From positions 1-64,000 of the forward strand of contig DATNEW010000029.1 of NCBI GenBank assembly GCA_035606695.1: a DNA stretch of 64,000 nt, given 5' to 3'. This stretch comes from Gemmatimonadaceae bacterium. GTDB lineage: Bacteria; Gemmatimonadota; Gemmatimonadetes; Gemmatimonadales; Gemmatimonadaceae. Positions 56,866 to 64,000 of this stretch are shown piece by piece (positions within the stretch are counted from its first letter, which is position 1; every line of letters starts with the position of its first letter). The notes beneath the pieces are model-generated. The model did no database searches and was not told where the DNA came from. It was given only the letters and a program-made list of their open reading frames with translations. The position numbers were made by a program, and so were the translations under genes.

Positions 56866-56997
56866 TCATCCCGAGCGAAGGCGCGCAGCGCCGCGGTCGA
56901 AGGACCCTCGCGTCAGCGGAGCGCTGTCTATCGCTCCTCCGCCGGGACGGGGGTCCCTCGACTCCCCTTCGCTACGCTCAGGCTCGCTCGGGATGAC
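56866..56997. repeat. Palindromic intergenic repeat, copy 3
   Basis: It starts GTCATCCCGAGCGAAGGCGC and ends CTCGCTCGGGATGAC, with inner GTCGAAGGACCCTCG and GGTCCCTCGACTCC arms. It separates the convergent amidase and outer-membrane protein genes and may act in termination. Confidence 0.8.
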
Positions 56998-57010
56998 AAT
57001 GCGGGTAGTT

Positions 57011-59383
57011 CTAAAATCTCGCATTCAAATACGCTGACAACCGCGTCTGTGTCCGCGGATAAATGCCTCGCGCCACGTCGAAGCGAATGAGGCCGTCCAT
57101 CATCGAGTAGCCGACGCCAACGCCACTCATCGGCCGCCCTGCATCGCGCCACGCTCGGCGATCGCCGACCCACCCGAGATCGCCGAACAGCGCGACGCGC
57201 GCCAAATCCTCATCGAGCCCGAGCTCGGCGCGCGACATCCAGAATGCATTGCCGCTCTGTGTCGTGTCGGGACTCTGGCCGCGAATCGTTTGCGCGCCGC
57301 CAAGGAACCAGCGGCGCTGCGGCGTGAGCTGCCCGACGCTCGATCCGCCGCCGACGGTGATGGCAGCGGAGGTACGTCGCGTGAGCCCGCGGGAGACCGT
57401 GAAGTCGATCGCGCCCCGACCATACGTTGAATCACCGGTCGCGGTCTCGAGGCGCACGTCGGTCGCGGTTCGAAACGCGCGCGGGTCGACCCCGGTGTCG
57501 TGACGCCAATGCACCGCGGCGCCCGCGCTCGCACCGCGCGCCGCGACGATGTTGGGAATGAACTCGGTTCCCCACGAGTAGTTGTTGCGCCACTCGGCCG
57601 TGCGCTGCTCTTCGCCGAACAACCGCCAATCGAGACGCGGACCAAAATCGGTATTCCACGCGAGCTCGGCACCGCTCGCGCGATAATAGAAGCCTTCGTC
57701 GCGCCCGAACAGGAATGCCGACAACGACGAACCGAAGCTCAACGGATCGCCCCAATCGTTCGCCGAGACGAGGCGATTGTAGCCGGTGAGCGTCGCGGTG
57801 TGAACGAGGTTCGTGCGTGACAGGGAAAGCTCGATGTTCGGCTCGCGATCGGCGGTGCCGAGACGCCCGACCAAGCCTGCGCTGTACCCGCCACCGAGTT
57901 GTTGATCGATGCCGATGCCGGTCGAGAATCCTTCGATGCGGTTGTAACGCGACATTGAAAGACCGTAGCGGAAATCAGGGCGGGGCAGCTCGCTGAATCG
58001 CATCAGCGCTTGCGCCCCGAACGGCAGCGACGCATTGAGCAGCGCGTCGCGATCGGCTTTGCCCCACACGTCGTCGTTCGCGTCGAAGATCGGGCGGTCG
58101 AAATCGGGCGACGCAATGAGCTTCTCGATGTCGCACGGATAGGTCACAGCCACCATCTGTCCGCTGGCTCTGCGTTCACGCGCGAGCGTCCGATACCCCG
58201 TCGAGTCGCACGACACTTTCTTGAGCGAATCGTCAAAGGCGGTGCGGCGCTTCGAGAGTGCGGTTCTCACCGAGTCGCGCCACTTGCGCGCGTCGGCCCG
58301 CGAGAGCGAATCGGGAGCGCGCACGGGAAACTCGTCCGGCTCATTGGCGGCGATCGCCGTGAAGTTCACCGGTCCGTTGACACTCGCGTACGTGAAGCTC
58401 TGTTCCAACATGATCGCCGGCTTCACGAACATGATCTGTGCCGTGCCCTCGAACGAACGCACCCGCGGAAGCCAGTACTTGTTCTCGAACAATCCGTACT
58501 CGATCGTGACGCCGGTCAGCTTGGCTTGCAGCGGCGACACGATCGCCTTGGCGATCATCATGCCGACCTTGGACGATGAACTGTCCTCCTTCGCGGCCTC
58601 CTTCATTGGAATCCAGAGATCGAGCGGGGTCGCGAGACGGAACGCGGCACGCACGAGATTTCCACTCTCGACGTCGAACCACAGCGACCCCACGACGAGA
58701 TTCCACTCCGGTTTGCGCGGCCGCACCTTGATCTCGCGCAGGCGCACGCGCTGGCCGGCCGGCAGCCGCCAGCTCATCGAGTCCCCGCTCGCATACGTGT
58801 AGTACGCTTCGGCGCCATTCGCGAGCGGATTCACTAAATCCTCATCGTTCACGTCGGCGCGAACTCGTCCGCCCGCGATCCAGAGTGCCTCCTGGCCCGG
58901 ATAGTAGGGAATGGGAGTCAGGTCGGAGCTGGCCAGATTCTCTTTCAGGTCGTCGCGCTCATCGTCCCTGTTACCCATGGGCATGCCGACGCGAGCACCG
59001 GTGAGCTTCACCTGCGCGCCGACTCCCGCCCGCCACGACACCTCGGACACCGCTTCGGAACGGTACATGGTCCGCTGCGGACCGATCGAGCCGATCCCTA
59101 GCGTGAACGTGGTGCGCTGCCGCGCCTTCGCGACGTAGCTGACGAGCGACGAGTCCTCGGCGAGTCGCGTCTTGCGCGCGCGAGTTAGCATGTCTCGCGC
59201 GCCGGCGTCGCGAAATGCGGTGCGCAGCAGCTCGGCCGTCACGGGCAGCCGCTTCGCGGGCCGTCTGCTCTTGACGGTGTCGGTACTCGCGCTGTCACGA
59301 ACGATGGTGGGCCGTTCGCGTCGCGGCGCTTGACCACCCTGAAACACATGCAACGCCATGACGGCGCCGAGGAGCATCAACAT
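57011..59383 (-). CDS. D15/DUF5686-like outer-membrane protein
   Basis: The 790-residue product has a signal-like N-terminus (MLMLLGAVMALHVFQGGQA). The periplasmic half (about 60-400) contains TRKTRLAEDSSLVSYVAKAR-like sequence and a block with FDVESGNLVRAAFRLATPLD typical of DUF5686-type proteins. The C-terminal half is a beta-barrel with RWFLGGAQTIRGQSPDT and a terminal aromatic strand ending SAYLNARF, as in the surface-antigen (D15) barrel. Its cargo or function is unknown. Confidence 0.8.
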   Translation of the reverse strand: MLMLLGAVMALHVFQGGQAPRRERPTIVRDSASTDTVKSRRPAKRLPVTAELLRTAFRDAGARDMLTRARKTRLAEDSSLVSYVAKARQRTTFTLGIGSIGPQRTMYRSEAVSEVSWRAGVGAQVKLTGARVGMPMGNRDDERDDLKENLASSDLTPIPYYPGQEALWIAGGRVRADVNDEDLVNPLANGAEAYYTYASGDSMSWRLPAGQRVRLREIKVRPRKPEWNLVVGSLWFDVESGNLVRAAFRLATPLDLWIPMKEAAKEDSSSSKVGMMIAKAIVSPLQAKLTGVTIEYGLFENKYWLPRVRSFEGTAQIMFVKPAIMLEQSFTYASVNGPVNFTAIAANEPDEFPVRAPDSLSRADARKWRDSVRTALSKRRTAFDDSLKKVSCDSTGYRTLARERRASGQMVAVTYPCDIEKLIASPDFDRPIFDANDDVWGKADRDALLNASLPFGAQALMRFSELPRPDFRYGLSMSRYNRIEGFSTGIGIDQQLGGGYSAGLVGRLGTADREPNIELSLSRTNLVHTATLTGYNRLVSANDWGDPLSFGSSLSAFLFGRDEGFYYRASGAELAWNTDFGPRLDWRLFGEEQRTAEWRNNYSWGTEFIPNIVAARGASAGAAVHWRHDTGVDPRAFRTATDVRLETATGDSTYGRGAIDFTVSRGLTRRTSAAITVGGGSSVGQLTPQRRWFLGGAQTIRGQSPDTTQSGNAFWMSRAELGLDEDLARVALFGDLGWVGDRRAWRDAGRPMSGVGVGYSMMDGLIRFDVARGIYPRTQTRLSAYLNARF

Positions 59384-59391
59384 CGATCGAG

Positions 59392-59533
59392 AGTCGGGGC
59401 GTGGGCGGGTCTACGTTCGTCTAGACGTATAGAACGGCGGCGTAGTCAGAATGTTCCAAGCATTCACGCCCCGACGCCCCGACGCCCCGACGCCCCGACG
59501 CCCATGCGCCCATGCGCGCATACGCCCATACGC
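59392..59533. repeat. Octamer tandem repeat region, second locus
   Basis: From 59464, about nine 8-bp units run in tandem: gccccgac four times, then gcccatgc twice, gcgcatac and gcccatac. Inverted fragments (ggcgtggg) lie near 59397. It is the same repeat type as at 27967-28125 and lies between the outer-membrane gene and yceI. Confidence 0.8.
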
Positions 59534-59536
59534 CCG

Positions 59537-60130
59537 CTACTGCTTCCTCGTCGCCTCGAGATCGATCGTGATCGTGATCTCATCGCCGACGATCGGCGTC
59601 GCCTCGACCATCTTGCTGTAATTCAAGTTGAAGTCGTGGCGATTGATCTTCGTCGTCGCGCTCGCACCGGTGCGCAGCATTGGTCCCTGCTTGACCGGCG
59701 CCGACGGCCCTTCGACGTCCAGCGTCACCGGTTTCGTGACGCCGTGCATCGTGAGATCGCCGGTCAACTTGAAGTGCTCGGCGTCTACCGGCTGCGCGCG
59801 GGTGGAGACGAACGTGATCGTCGGATACTTCTCGACGTCGAAAAAGTTCGCGCTGCGCAAATCCTTGTCTCGATTTTCAATGTGCGTGTTGACCGTGGCA
59901 GCGTCGATTGTGACGTTCACCTTCATGGTTTTCAGATCGCGACCGTCGTACTGAATGGTGCCGTTGATCTTCTCGAACTGACCGCGGACCGTCGAAACCA
60001 TCATGTGCTTCACCGCGAACTGGGCGGCGCTGTGATTCGGATCGATCGTCCAGGTCTGCACGCCGGCCTGGGCACCAACGGCCCGGAGCGCCGTGGCGCT
60101 CGCGAGAATGAGGAGGATGTGTTTCATCAT
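59537..60130 (-). CDS. YceI-family periplasmic protein
   Basis: The 197-residue product has a signal peptide (about 1-21), then the lipocalin-like YceI domain: WTIDPNHSAAQFAVKHMMVS, VRGQFEKINGTIQYD, VTIDAATVNTHIENRDKDLR, FFDVEKYPTITFVSTR, LTGDLTMHGVTKPVTLDVEG and NRHDFNLNYSKMVEATPIVG. YceI proteins bind isoprenoid-like lipids. An in-frame ATG three bases downstream is an alternative start. Confidence 0.95.
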   Translation of the reverse strand: MMKHILLILASATALRAVGAQAGVQTWTIDPNHSAAQFAVKHMMVSTVRGQFEKINGTIQYDGRDLKTMKVNVTIDAATVNTHIENRDKDLRSANFFDVEKYPTITFVSTRAQPVDAEHFKLTGDLTMHGVTKPVTLDVEGPSAPVKQGPMLRTGASATTKINRHDFNLNYSKMVEATPIVGDEITITIDLEATRKQ

Positions 60131-60159
60131 TCGACGTTACTCGGGCGCGCGGCGGCGCG

Positions 60160-60351
60160 CCACCGGCGCGGAGGCGCCGCGGTCGAGGGACCCCCTTCTC
60201 AGCGGAGCGCTGCATGGCGCTTCTCCGCCGGGACGGGGGGCCCCTCGACTCCCCTTTCCCTTCCCCTTCGCTACGCTCAGGGTCAGGATCAGGGTCAGGG
60301 TCAGGGTCGCTCGGGATGACAATCGGTGCGCTCAGGGTCGCTCGGGATGAC
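60160..60351. repeat. Palindromic repeat copy 4 with TCAGGG tandem expansion
   Basis: It contains GTCGAGGGACCCCC and GGGGGGCCCCTCGACTCC arms, CTTCGCTACGCTCAGGG, five tandem 6-bp units (TCAGGG, one TCAGGA) at 60277-60306, and the CTCGGGATGAC end twice (near 60309-60320 and 60340-60351). The rest of the 60131-60403 gap shows no gene. Confidence 0.8.
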
Positions 60352-60403
60352 AAGGGTTCTCTCGCGTGACAGATTTTCCCCACACCTTCCTCCCGGAACA
60401 TCC

Positions 60404-61636
60404 ATGCGTAGCACGCACTTCGTCGGCGCACTTTGCTCCCTCGGCGCCGCTGTTCTCTTCGCCGGTGCTCTCACCGCGCAGCAGCCGACCGGACGTGGCG
60501 GCGGCCGTGGGATGGGCGGCGTCGCGATTCAAGACGGCGAGGATTGTCCCGCCGGCATGACGGAGATTCGTCCCCGCCGCTGCGCCGCGCCCGAGTTTCC
60601 GCCGCCGAGCATTCTGGACTACCGCCCGAAGTCGACGTTGGTGACGGATGCGCACATGAAGCCCAAGGCCAAGTATCCGGCCATCGATTATCACGGGCAT
60701 CCGGGCGGCCTGATCGATTCCGCGGAGGGCCTCGACTCACTCGGCCGCGCGTTGGATCAGCTGAACGTGCGCATCATGGTTTCGGCGGACAATCTCTCTG
60801 GTGCGCGGCTCAAGCGGGCGCTGAACGCGATCAAGGCGTCGGACAAGATGCGCGACCGCGTACGCGTGCTGGCGGGCATCGACTTTCGGAATGTCGGTCC
60901 GGGCTGGGCGCAGCGCGCGGTGGCGCAGCTCGACTCGGACGTTGCCTCGGGCGCGGTCGGGGTCGGCGAAGTCTCGAAGAGCTTCGGTTTGAGTATTCGA
61001 AAGCCCGACGGATCGCGATTGCGGATCGATGATCCGGAGCTCGATCCGATCTGGGACGAATGCGCGCGGTTGCATCTTCCGGTGTTCATTCACACCGCGG
61101 ATCCGCAGGAGTTCTTCAAGCCGATCGATTTCACGAACGAGCGGTGGCTCGAGCTGTCGTTGTTCAGCGACCGCCGGTATCCGCAGGATCGCTTCCCGAG
61201 CTTCGAGGAGCTGATGACGGAGCGGGACAACCTGTTCCGCAAGCACAAGAACGTCACGTTCGTCGCGGCGCACATGGGCTGGTCGGCGAACGATCTGCCG
61301 AAGCTCGCGAAGATGATGGACGAGATGCCGAACGTGGTGACGGAGGTCGGTGCGGTGTTGTACGACATCGGCCGCCAGCCGCGCGCCGCCCACGACTTCT
61401 TCGTCAAGTATCAGGACCGCATCCTGTTCGGCAAGGACTCCTTCCAGCCGGAAGAGTATCCGTACTATTGGCGTGTGTTCGAGACGCGAGACGACTACTT
61501 CGACTACTATCGGCCCTATCACGCCTTCTGGAAACTTTATGGAATTGATCTTCCAGATTCAGTATTAAAGAAGGTGTATTTCGAGAATGCGCTGCGGGTC
61601 ACGAAGGGGATTCCACAGGGCGGGTGGCCGAAGTGA
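60404..61636 (+). CDS. Exported amidohydrolase-family protein
   Basis: The product is 410 residues from ATG 60404, which starts a signal peptide (about 1-27, ending GALTAQQ). TIM-barrel hydrolase motifs are DYHGHPGG (metal His pair region), PVFIHTADPQEFF, VTFVAAHMGW and RILFGKDSF (late acidic residue). The family includes amidohydrolase-2-type decarboxylases and hydrolases; the substrate is unknown. A Gly/Arg-rich segment follows the signal peptide. The stop overlaps the start of the cyclophilin gene (GTGA). Confidence 0.88.
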   Translation: MRSTHFVGALCSLGAAVLFAGALTAQQPTGRGGGRGMGGVAIQDGEDCPAGMTEIRPRRCAAPEFPPPSILDYRPKSTLVTDAHMKPKAKYPAIDYHGHPGGLIDSAEGLDSLGRALDQLNVRIMVSADNLSGARLKRALNAIKASDKMRDRVRVLAGIDFRNVGPGWAQRAVAQLDSDVASGAVGVGEVSKSFGLSIRKPDGSRLRIDDPELDPIWDECARLHLPVFIHTADPQEFFKPIDFTNERWLELSLFSDRRYPQDRFPSFEELMTERDNLFRKHKNVTFVAAHMGWSANDLPKLAKMMDEMPNVVTEVGAVLYDIGRQPRAAHDFFVKYQDRILFGKDSFQPEEYPYYWRVFETRDDYFDYYRPYHAFWKLYGIDLPDSVLKKVYFENALRVTKGIPQGGWPK

Positions 61637-62259
61637 GGGCGCGGCGACTGATCGTTGGAGTGATGCTGGCCGTCGCTGCCGTGGCGTGTGGGACCGCCGG
61701 AGAGAAGACCGCCGCCAAGGCCGACAGCACCGCCACTCCCGCCCCCGACTCGTTCCGCGTCGTGTTCGAGACGAGCCGCGGAAAGTTCGTGGTGCAGGCG
61801 ATCAAGGCGTGGGCGCCGATCGGGGTCGAGCGATTCTATCGTCTCGTGAACGACGGCTTCTACGACGACAATCGGTTCTTTCGTGTCGTGCCCGGTTTCG
61901 TCGTGCAGTTCGGCCTGAACGGAGAGCCGAAGAAGAACGATGCGTGGGACGACAAGCGGCTACCGGACGACTCGGTGCGCCAGTCGAATGCGCGCGGCAC
62001 GATCACGTTCGCCACGGAAGGCCCGCGGACACGGACGCATCAGCTCTTCATTAATCTGGCGGACAACGCTCGGCTCGATAAGATGGGCTTCGCACCGTTC
62101 GGGAAAGTCGTCGAAGGCATGGACGTGGTGGATTCGCTGTACAGTGCGTACGGCGAAGATCCGGAACAGCACTTCATCATGACCATGGGGAATTCGTATC
62201 TCAGCAGGCTGTTTCCGAAGCTGGACTATATCAAGACGGCGAAAGTGGGGGCGCCCTGA
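61633..62259 (+). CDS. Lipoprotein cyclophilin-type peptidyl-prolyl isomerase
   Basis: The product is 208 residues from GTG 61633, overlapping the upstream stop by four bases; GTG 61624 is the alternative. A signal ends in AVAAVAC (lipobox). The cyclophilin domain (about 40-200) contains GKFVVQAIKAWAPIGVERFY, NDGFYDDNRFFRVVPGFVVQ and HQLFINLADNARLDKMGFAP. The residue usually His in the FxRVxPGF context is Phe. It should assist folding of exported proteins. Confidence 0.93.
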   Translation: MRARRLIVGVMLAVAAVACGTAGEKTAAKADSTATPAPDSFRVVFETSRGKFVVQAIKAWAPIGVERFYRLVNDGFYDDNRFFRVVPGFVVQFGLNGEPKKNDAWDDKRLPDDSVRQSNARGTITFATEGPRTRTHQLFINLADNARLDKMGFAPFGKVVEGMDVVDSLYSAYGEDPEQHFIMTMGNSYLSRLFPKLDYIKTAKVGAP

Positions 62260-62260
62260 A

Positions 62261-62494
62261 CGAGCATACCACGGACAAACTTCGGAAATACGCGGATCGG
62301 CACGGAGACGGCGTCAACTGCGGTTAACGGCCGTTCAGGACCTTTTTTTTACAACACCCTCGGGAGGCTTCGCGAATCGAAGCCTCCCGAGGGTGTTCTA
62401 AGAAAAGCACTCAACTGCAAACGCCGTTCAAACGCCGTTCAAACGCCGTCTCCGTGCCGGTCCGTGAACGTCCGACGTTTGTCCGTGGTAGCTC
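62261..62494. repeat. Long inverted-repeat element (234 bp)
   Basis: The ends pair imperfectly: cgagcataccacggacaaac on the left against gtttgtccgtggtagctcg on the right. Further inside, cggcacggagacggcg pairs with cgccgtctccgtgccg. The right arm holds three tandem copies of aacgccgttca-like 11-mers. A perfect 20-bp hairpin sits at the centre. No coding frame is present. It looks like a non-coding structured or MITE-like element. Confidence 0.7.
62353..62397. other. Perfect 20-bp hairpin at the element centre
   Basis: AACACCCTCGGGAGGCTTCG (62353-62372) and its exact complement (62378-62397) flank a 5-base loop. Eight T precede it on the plus strand (62343-62350), the wrong side for a standard plus-strand terminator; no T-run follows. 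It may still terminate the cyclophilin transcript. Confidence 0.75.
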
Positions 62495-62500
62495 GTGTTC

Positions 62501-62737
62501 CTATCGATCGCTTTGCCGGAACGTATTCTCCGGACTATCCGGCGCCGTCGGATCCGTGTTCTCGGACACCGGATCACTGAAGCTCGCCCGCTCGTGCGAC
62601 GGTGTCGTCCCCGCCGGCGGTTGTGCCTTCATCCGCCCTTGTCCCGCGATCTCGCTGGCCTGACTCCCCGTCGGCTCGATCGCGCGTCGCGTGCCCTGTT
62701 CGTCGTTGAAGCCTTCGTGCTCTCGATTGTCCGCCAT
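62501..62737 (-). CDS. Small hydrophilic, likely disordered protein
   Basis: The 78-residue product has GAGGAG seven bases upstream of its ATG. It is rich in Glu, Asp, Ser, Thr, Pro and Gly, with no hydrophobic core (MADNREHEGFNDEQGTRRAI at the start). It was not recognised. The ribosome site and composition support a real gene; a stress-related role is only a guess. Confidence 0.6.
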   Translation of the reverse strand: MADNREHEGFNDEQGTRRAIEPTGSQASEIAGQGRMKAQPPAGTTPSHERASFSDPVSENTDPTAPDSPENTFRQSDR

Positions 62738-62806
62738 CGTCCACTCCTCTCTCCAGAGATGCCAACTCGTCGGACGATCTCTGGCGCAAGCTTTACGCCT
62801 GCATCG

Positions 62807-63871
62807 TCAGCGAACCTCCGCTGAGATCGCCTGCGCGACATCCGTGGTACCCGCGGTGCCGCCGATGTCCGCCGTGCGCGGAGCACCGGGATCGGCGAGG
62901 ACCGTCTCGATCGCCCGCACCACCGACGCGGCCGCGGCGCGCTCGCCCAAATGCTCGAGCATCATCGCGCCCGACCAGATCTGTCCGATCGGATTCGCGA
63001 TGCCTCTACCCGCGATGTCCGGCGCCGATCCGTGGACCGGCTCGAACATCGACGGATACTCCCGCTCCGGATTCAGATTCGCACTCGGCGCAATCCCGAT
63101 CGAACCGGCGATCGCCGGGCCCAGGTCCGACAGGATGTCGCCGAAGAGATTGCTCGCGACGACGACGTCGAACCAATCGGGATGCCGAACGAAGTGCGCG
63201 CTCAGAATGTCGACGTGATATTGGTCCGCGCGCACATCAGGATACTCGGCGGCGATCGCCGTGAATCGGTTGTCCCAGTACGGCATCGAGTGTCGCAGCC
63301 CGTTCGACTTGGTCGCCGACGTCACGTGACGCCCGCGGGTGCGCGCAAGCTCGAAGGCGTAGCGCATGACGCGATCGCAGCCGCGCCGCGTGAACGTCGC
63401 CGTCTGCGTGACGAGCTCATCGGGCGTCCCCTCGTGCTCGATGCCACCGATATCAGAATACTCACCTTCCGTATTCTCGCGAACGACGACGAAGTCGAGG
63501 CTCCCCGGCGCGCGATCGCGCAACGGCGATTGAATGCCGCGCAGCAACCGCACGGGGCGAAGATTGACGTATTGCTGAAAGCCGCGGCGAATGGGCAGCA
63601 GCAAACCCCACAGCGACACGTGATCCGGCACGCCTGGATATCCGACGGCGCCGAGGAAGATGGCGTCGAACGAACGGAGCTGGTCGAGTCCGTCCAGGGG
63701 CATCATCGCGCCCGTGCGCGCATATCGCTCGCAGCTCCAATCGAAGTGCTGCCACTCGAGTGAGAAGTCGAATCGTCGCGCCGCGGCTTCGAGCACCTGT
63801 TGTCCGGCCGGCACGACCTCATTGCCGATCCCGTCGCCGGGAATGACGGCGATGCGATGCGCGCGGCTCAT
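62807..63871 (-). CDS. Tartrate/D-malate-type NAD-dependent decarboxylating dehydrogenase
   Basis: The product is 354 residues from ATG 63871, which overlaps the stop of the upstream gene (ATGA). It contains IAVIPGDGIGNEVVPAG, VRENTEGEYSDIGG, SATKSNGLRHSMPYWD (Lys) and FDVVVASNLFGDILSDLG, ending NPIGQIWSGAMMLEHLGE. These are the isocitrate/isopropylmalate dehydrogenase family motifs. The substrate loop (VNLRPVRLLRGIQSPL) fits the tartrate dehydrogenase/D-malate branch. It is cytoplasmic and uses NAD and a divalent metal. Confidence 0.92.
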   Translation of the reverse strand: MSRAHRIAVIPGDGIGNEVVPAGQQVLEAAARRFDFSLEWQHFDWSCERYARTGAMMPLDGLDQLRSFDAIFLGAVGYPGVPDHVSLWGLLLPIRRGFQQYVNLRPVRLLRGIQSPLRDRAPGSLDFVVVRENTEGEYSDIGGIEHEGTPDELVTQTATFTRRGCDRVMRYAFELARTRGRHVTSATKSNGLRHSMPYWDNRFTAIAAEYPDVRADQYHVDILSAHFVRHPDWFDVVVASNLFGDILSDLGPAIAGSIGIAPSANLNPEREYPSMFEPVHGSAPDIAGRGIANPIGQIWSGAMMLEHLGERAAAASVVRAIETVLADPGAPRTADIGGTAGTTDVAQAISAEVR

Positions 63872-64000
63872 GAATTGTCGAATTCGCGAATGATCGGCAC
63901 GTGGCCTGCCTTGTTGGTACGAAAACAATTGAGGACGAGCTCGAGCGTGCTGAACATACTCAAAGCGGCGTGGAATGGGTTCAACGAAGACGAGTGCGGA
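63868..64000 (-). CDS. 3' end of an upstream gene (cut by window edge)
   Basis: In the frame ending TGA at 63870-63868, 43 residues are visible, ending LELVLNCFRTNKAGHVPIIR then EFDNS. The stop overlaps the dehydrogenase start by four bases, showing a coupled operon. The tail resembles the C-terminus of Gfo/Idh/MocA-type oxidoreductases (SxELVLxxFxxxxxGxxVPI), but this is weak. Identity needs the sequence beyond the edge. Confidence 0.6.
   Translation of the reverse strand, partial: PHSSSLNPFHAALSMFSTLELVLNCFRTNKAGHVPIIREFDNS

Noticed and set aside
62343-62397. Standard intrinsic terminator for the cyclophilin gene
   Set aside because: The T-run is on the 5' side of the hairpin for plus-strand transcription and there is no U-tract after it; reported as a hairpin of unclear role.

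Overview
The window is high-GC DNA from a soil-type bacterium, most likely Gemmatimonadota, with Acidobacteriota as the alternative. The evidence is six large ADOP-type ABC permeases (three paired with PadR regulators), a SusC/SusD pair, a Bacteroidetes-like TonB plug protein, Asp-box propeller and D15-like outer-membrane proteins, and many putative lipoproteins. No rRNA, tRNA, CRISPR array or replication gene was seen. This assignment is inference from gene content.

Region 1 (1-8040) is accessory DNA. The left edge is the end of an IS5-family element inserted at CTAG inside an integron attC site. It is followed by four promoterless-looking cassettes with closely related attC sites (three intact, the fourth lacking a recognisable final core). 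No integron integrase is present, so this is a CALIN-type array. A c-type-cytochrome-like gene on the other strand, a decayed IS3-family transposase next to another attC half, a methyltransferase, an unknown protein and a NIF3-like protein follow; the last ends in another attC half.

Region 2 (8041-10610) holds two YdeI-like genes flanking a tandem pair of small genes with NHLP-type (nitrile-hydratase-like) leader peptides ending in Gly-Gly. These look like RiPP/bacteriocin precursors with no visible maturation or export genes. It is the most intriguing locus in the window.

Region 3 (10665-28130): an S9 peptidase diverges from a TetR regulator over a palindrome that overlaps a probably leaderless promoter. 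Then come a padR-ADOP operon, a translationally coupled cytochrome/copper-monooxygenase-like gene with an Asp-box propeller gene, a GlxA-type regulator, an ADOP permease, an L,D-transpeptidase, an SGNH hydrolase, a DUF4287/SRPBCC-type protein and a barrel-less TonB plug protein.

Region 4 (28129-43670): susC-susD operon, a decayed YVTN propeller gene, an aldo/keto reductase, divergent ADOP permeases around a small Arg/Glu-rich exported protein, a two-domain VOC protein, a beta-lactamase-fold hydrolase and two small unknowns.

Region 5 (43706-64000): a family B DNA polymerase, two more padR-ADOP operons, a sorbosone-dehydrogenase-like lipoprotein, an exported amidase, a D15-like outer-membrane protein, YceI, an amidohydrolase overlapping a lipoprotein cyclophilin, a 234-bp inverted-repeat element, a tartrate/malate dehydrogenase and a partial upstream gene. 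A family of palindromic GTCATCC(T/C)GAGCG intergenic repeats recurs four times, and octamer tandem repeats occur twice. No ABC ATPase partner for the permeases is in the window.
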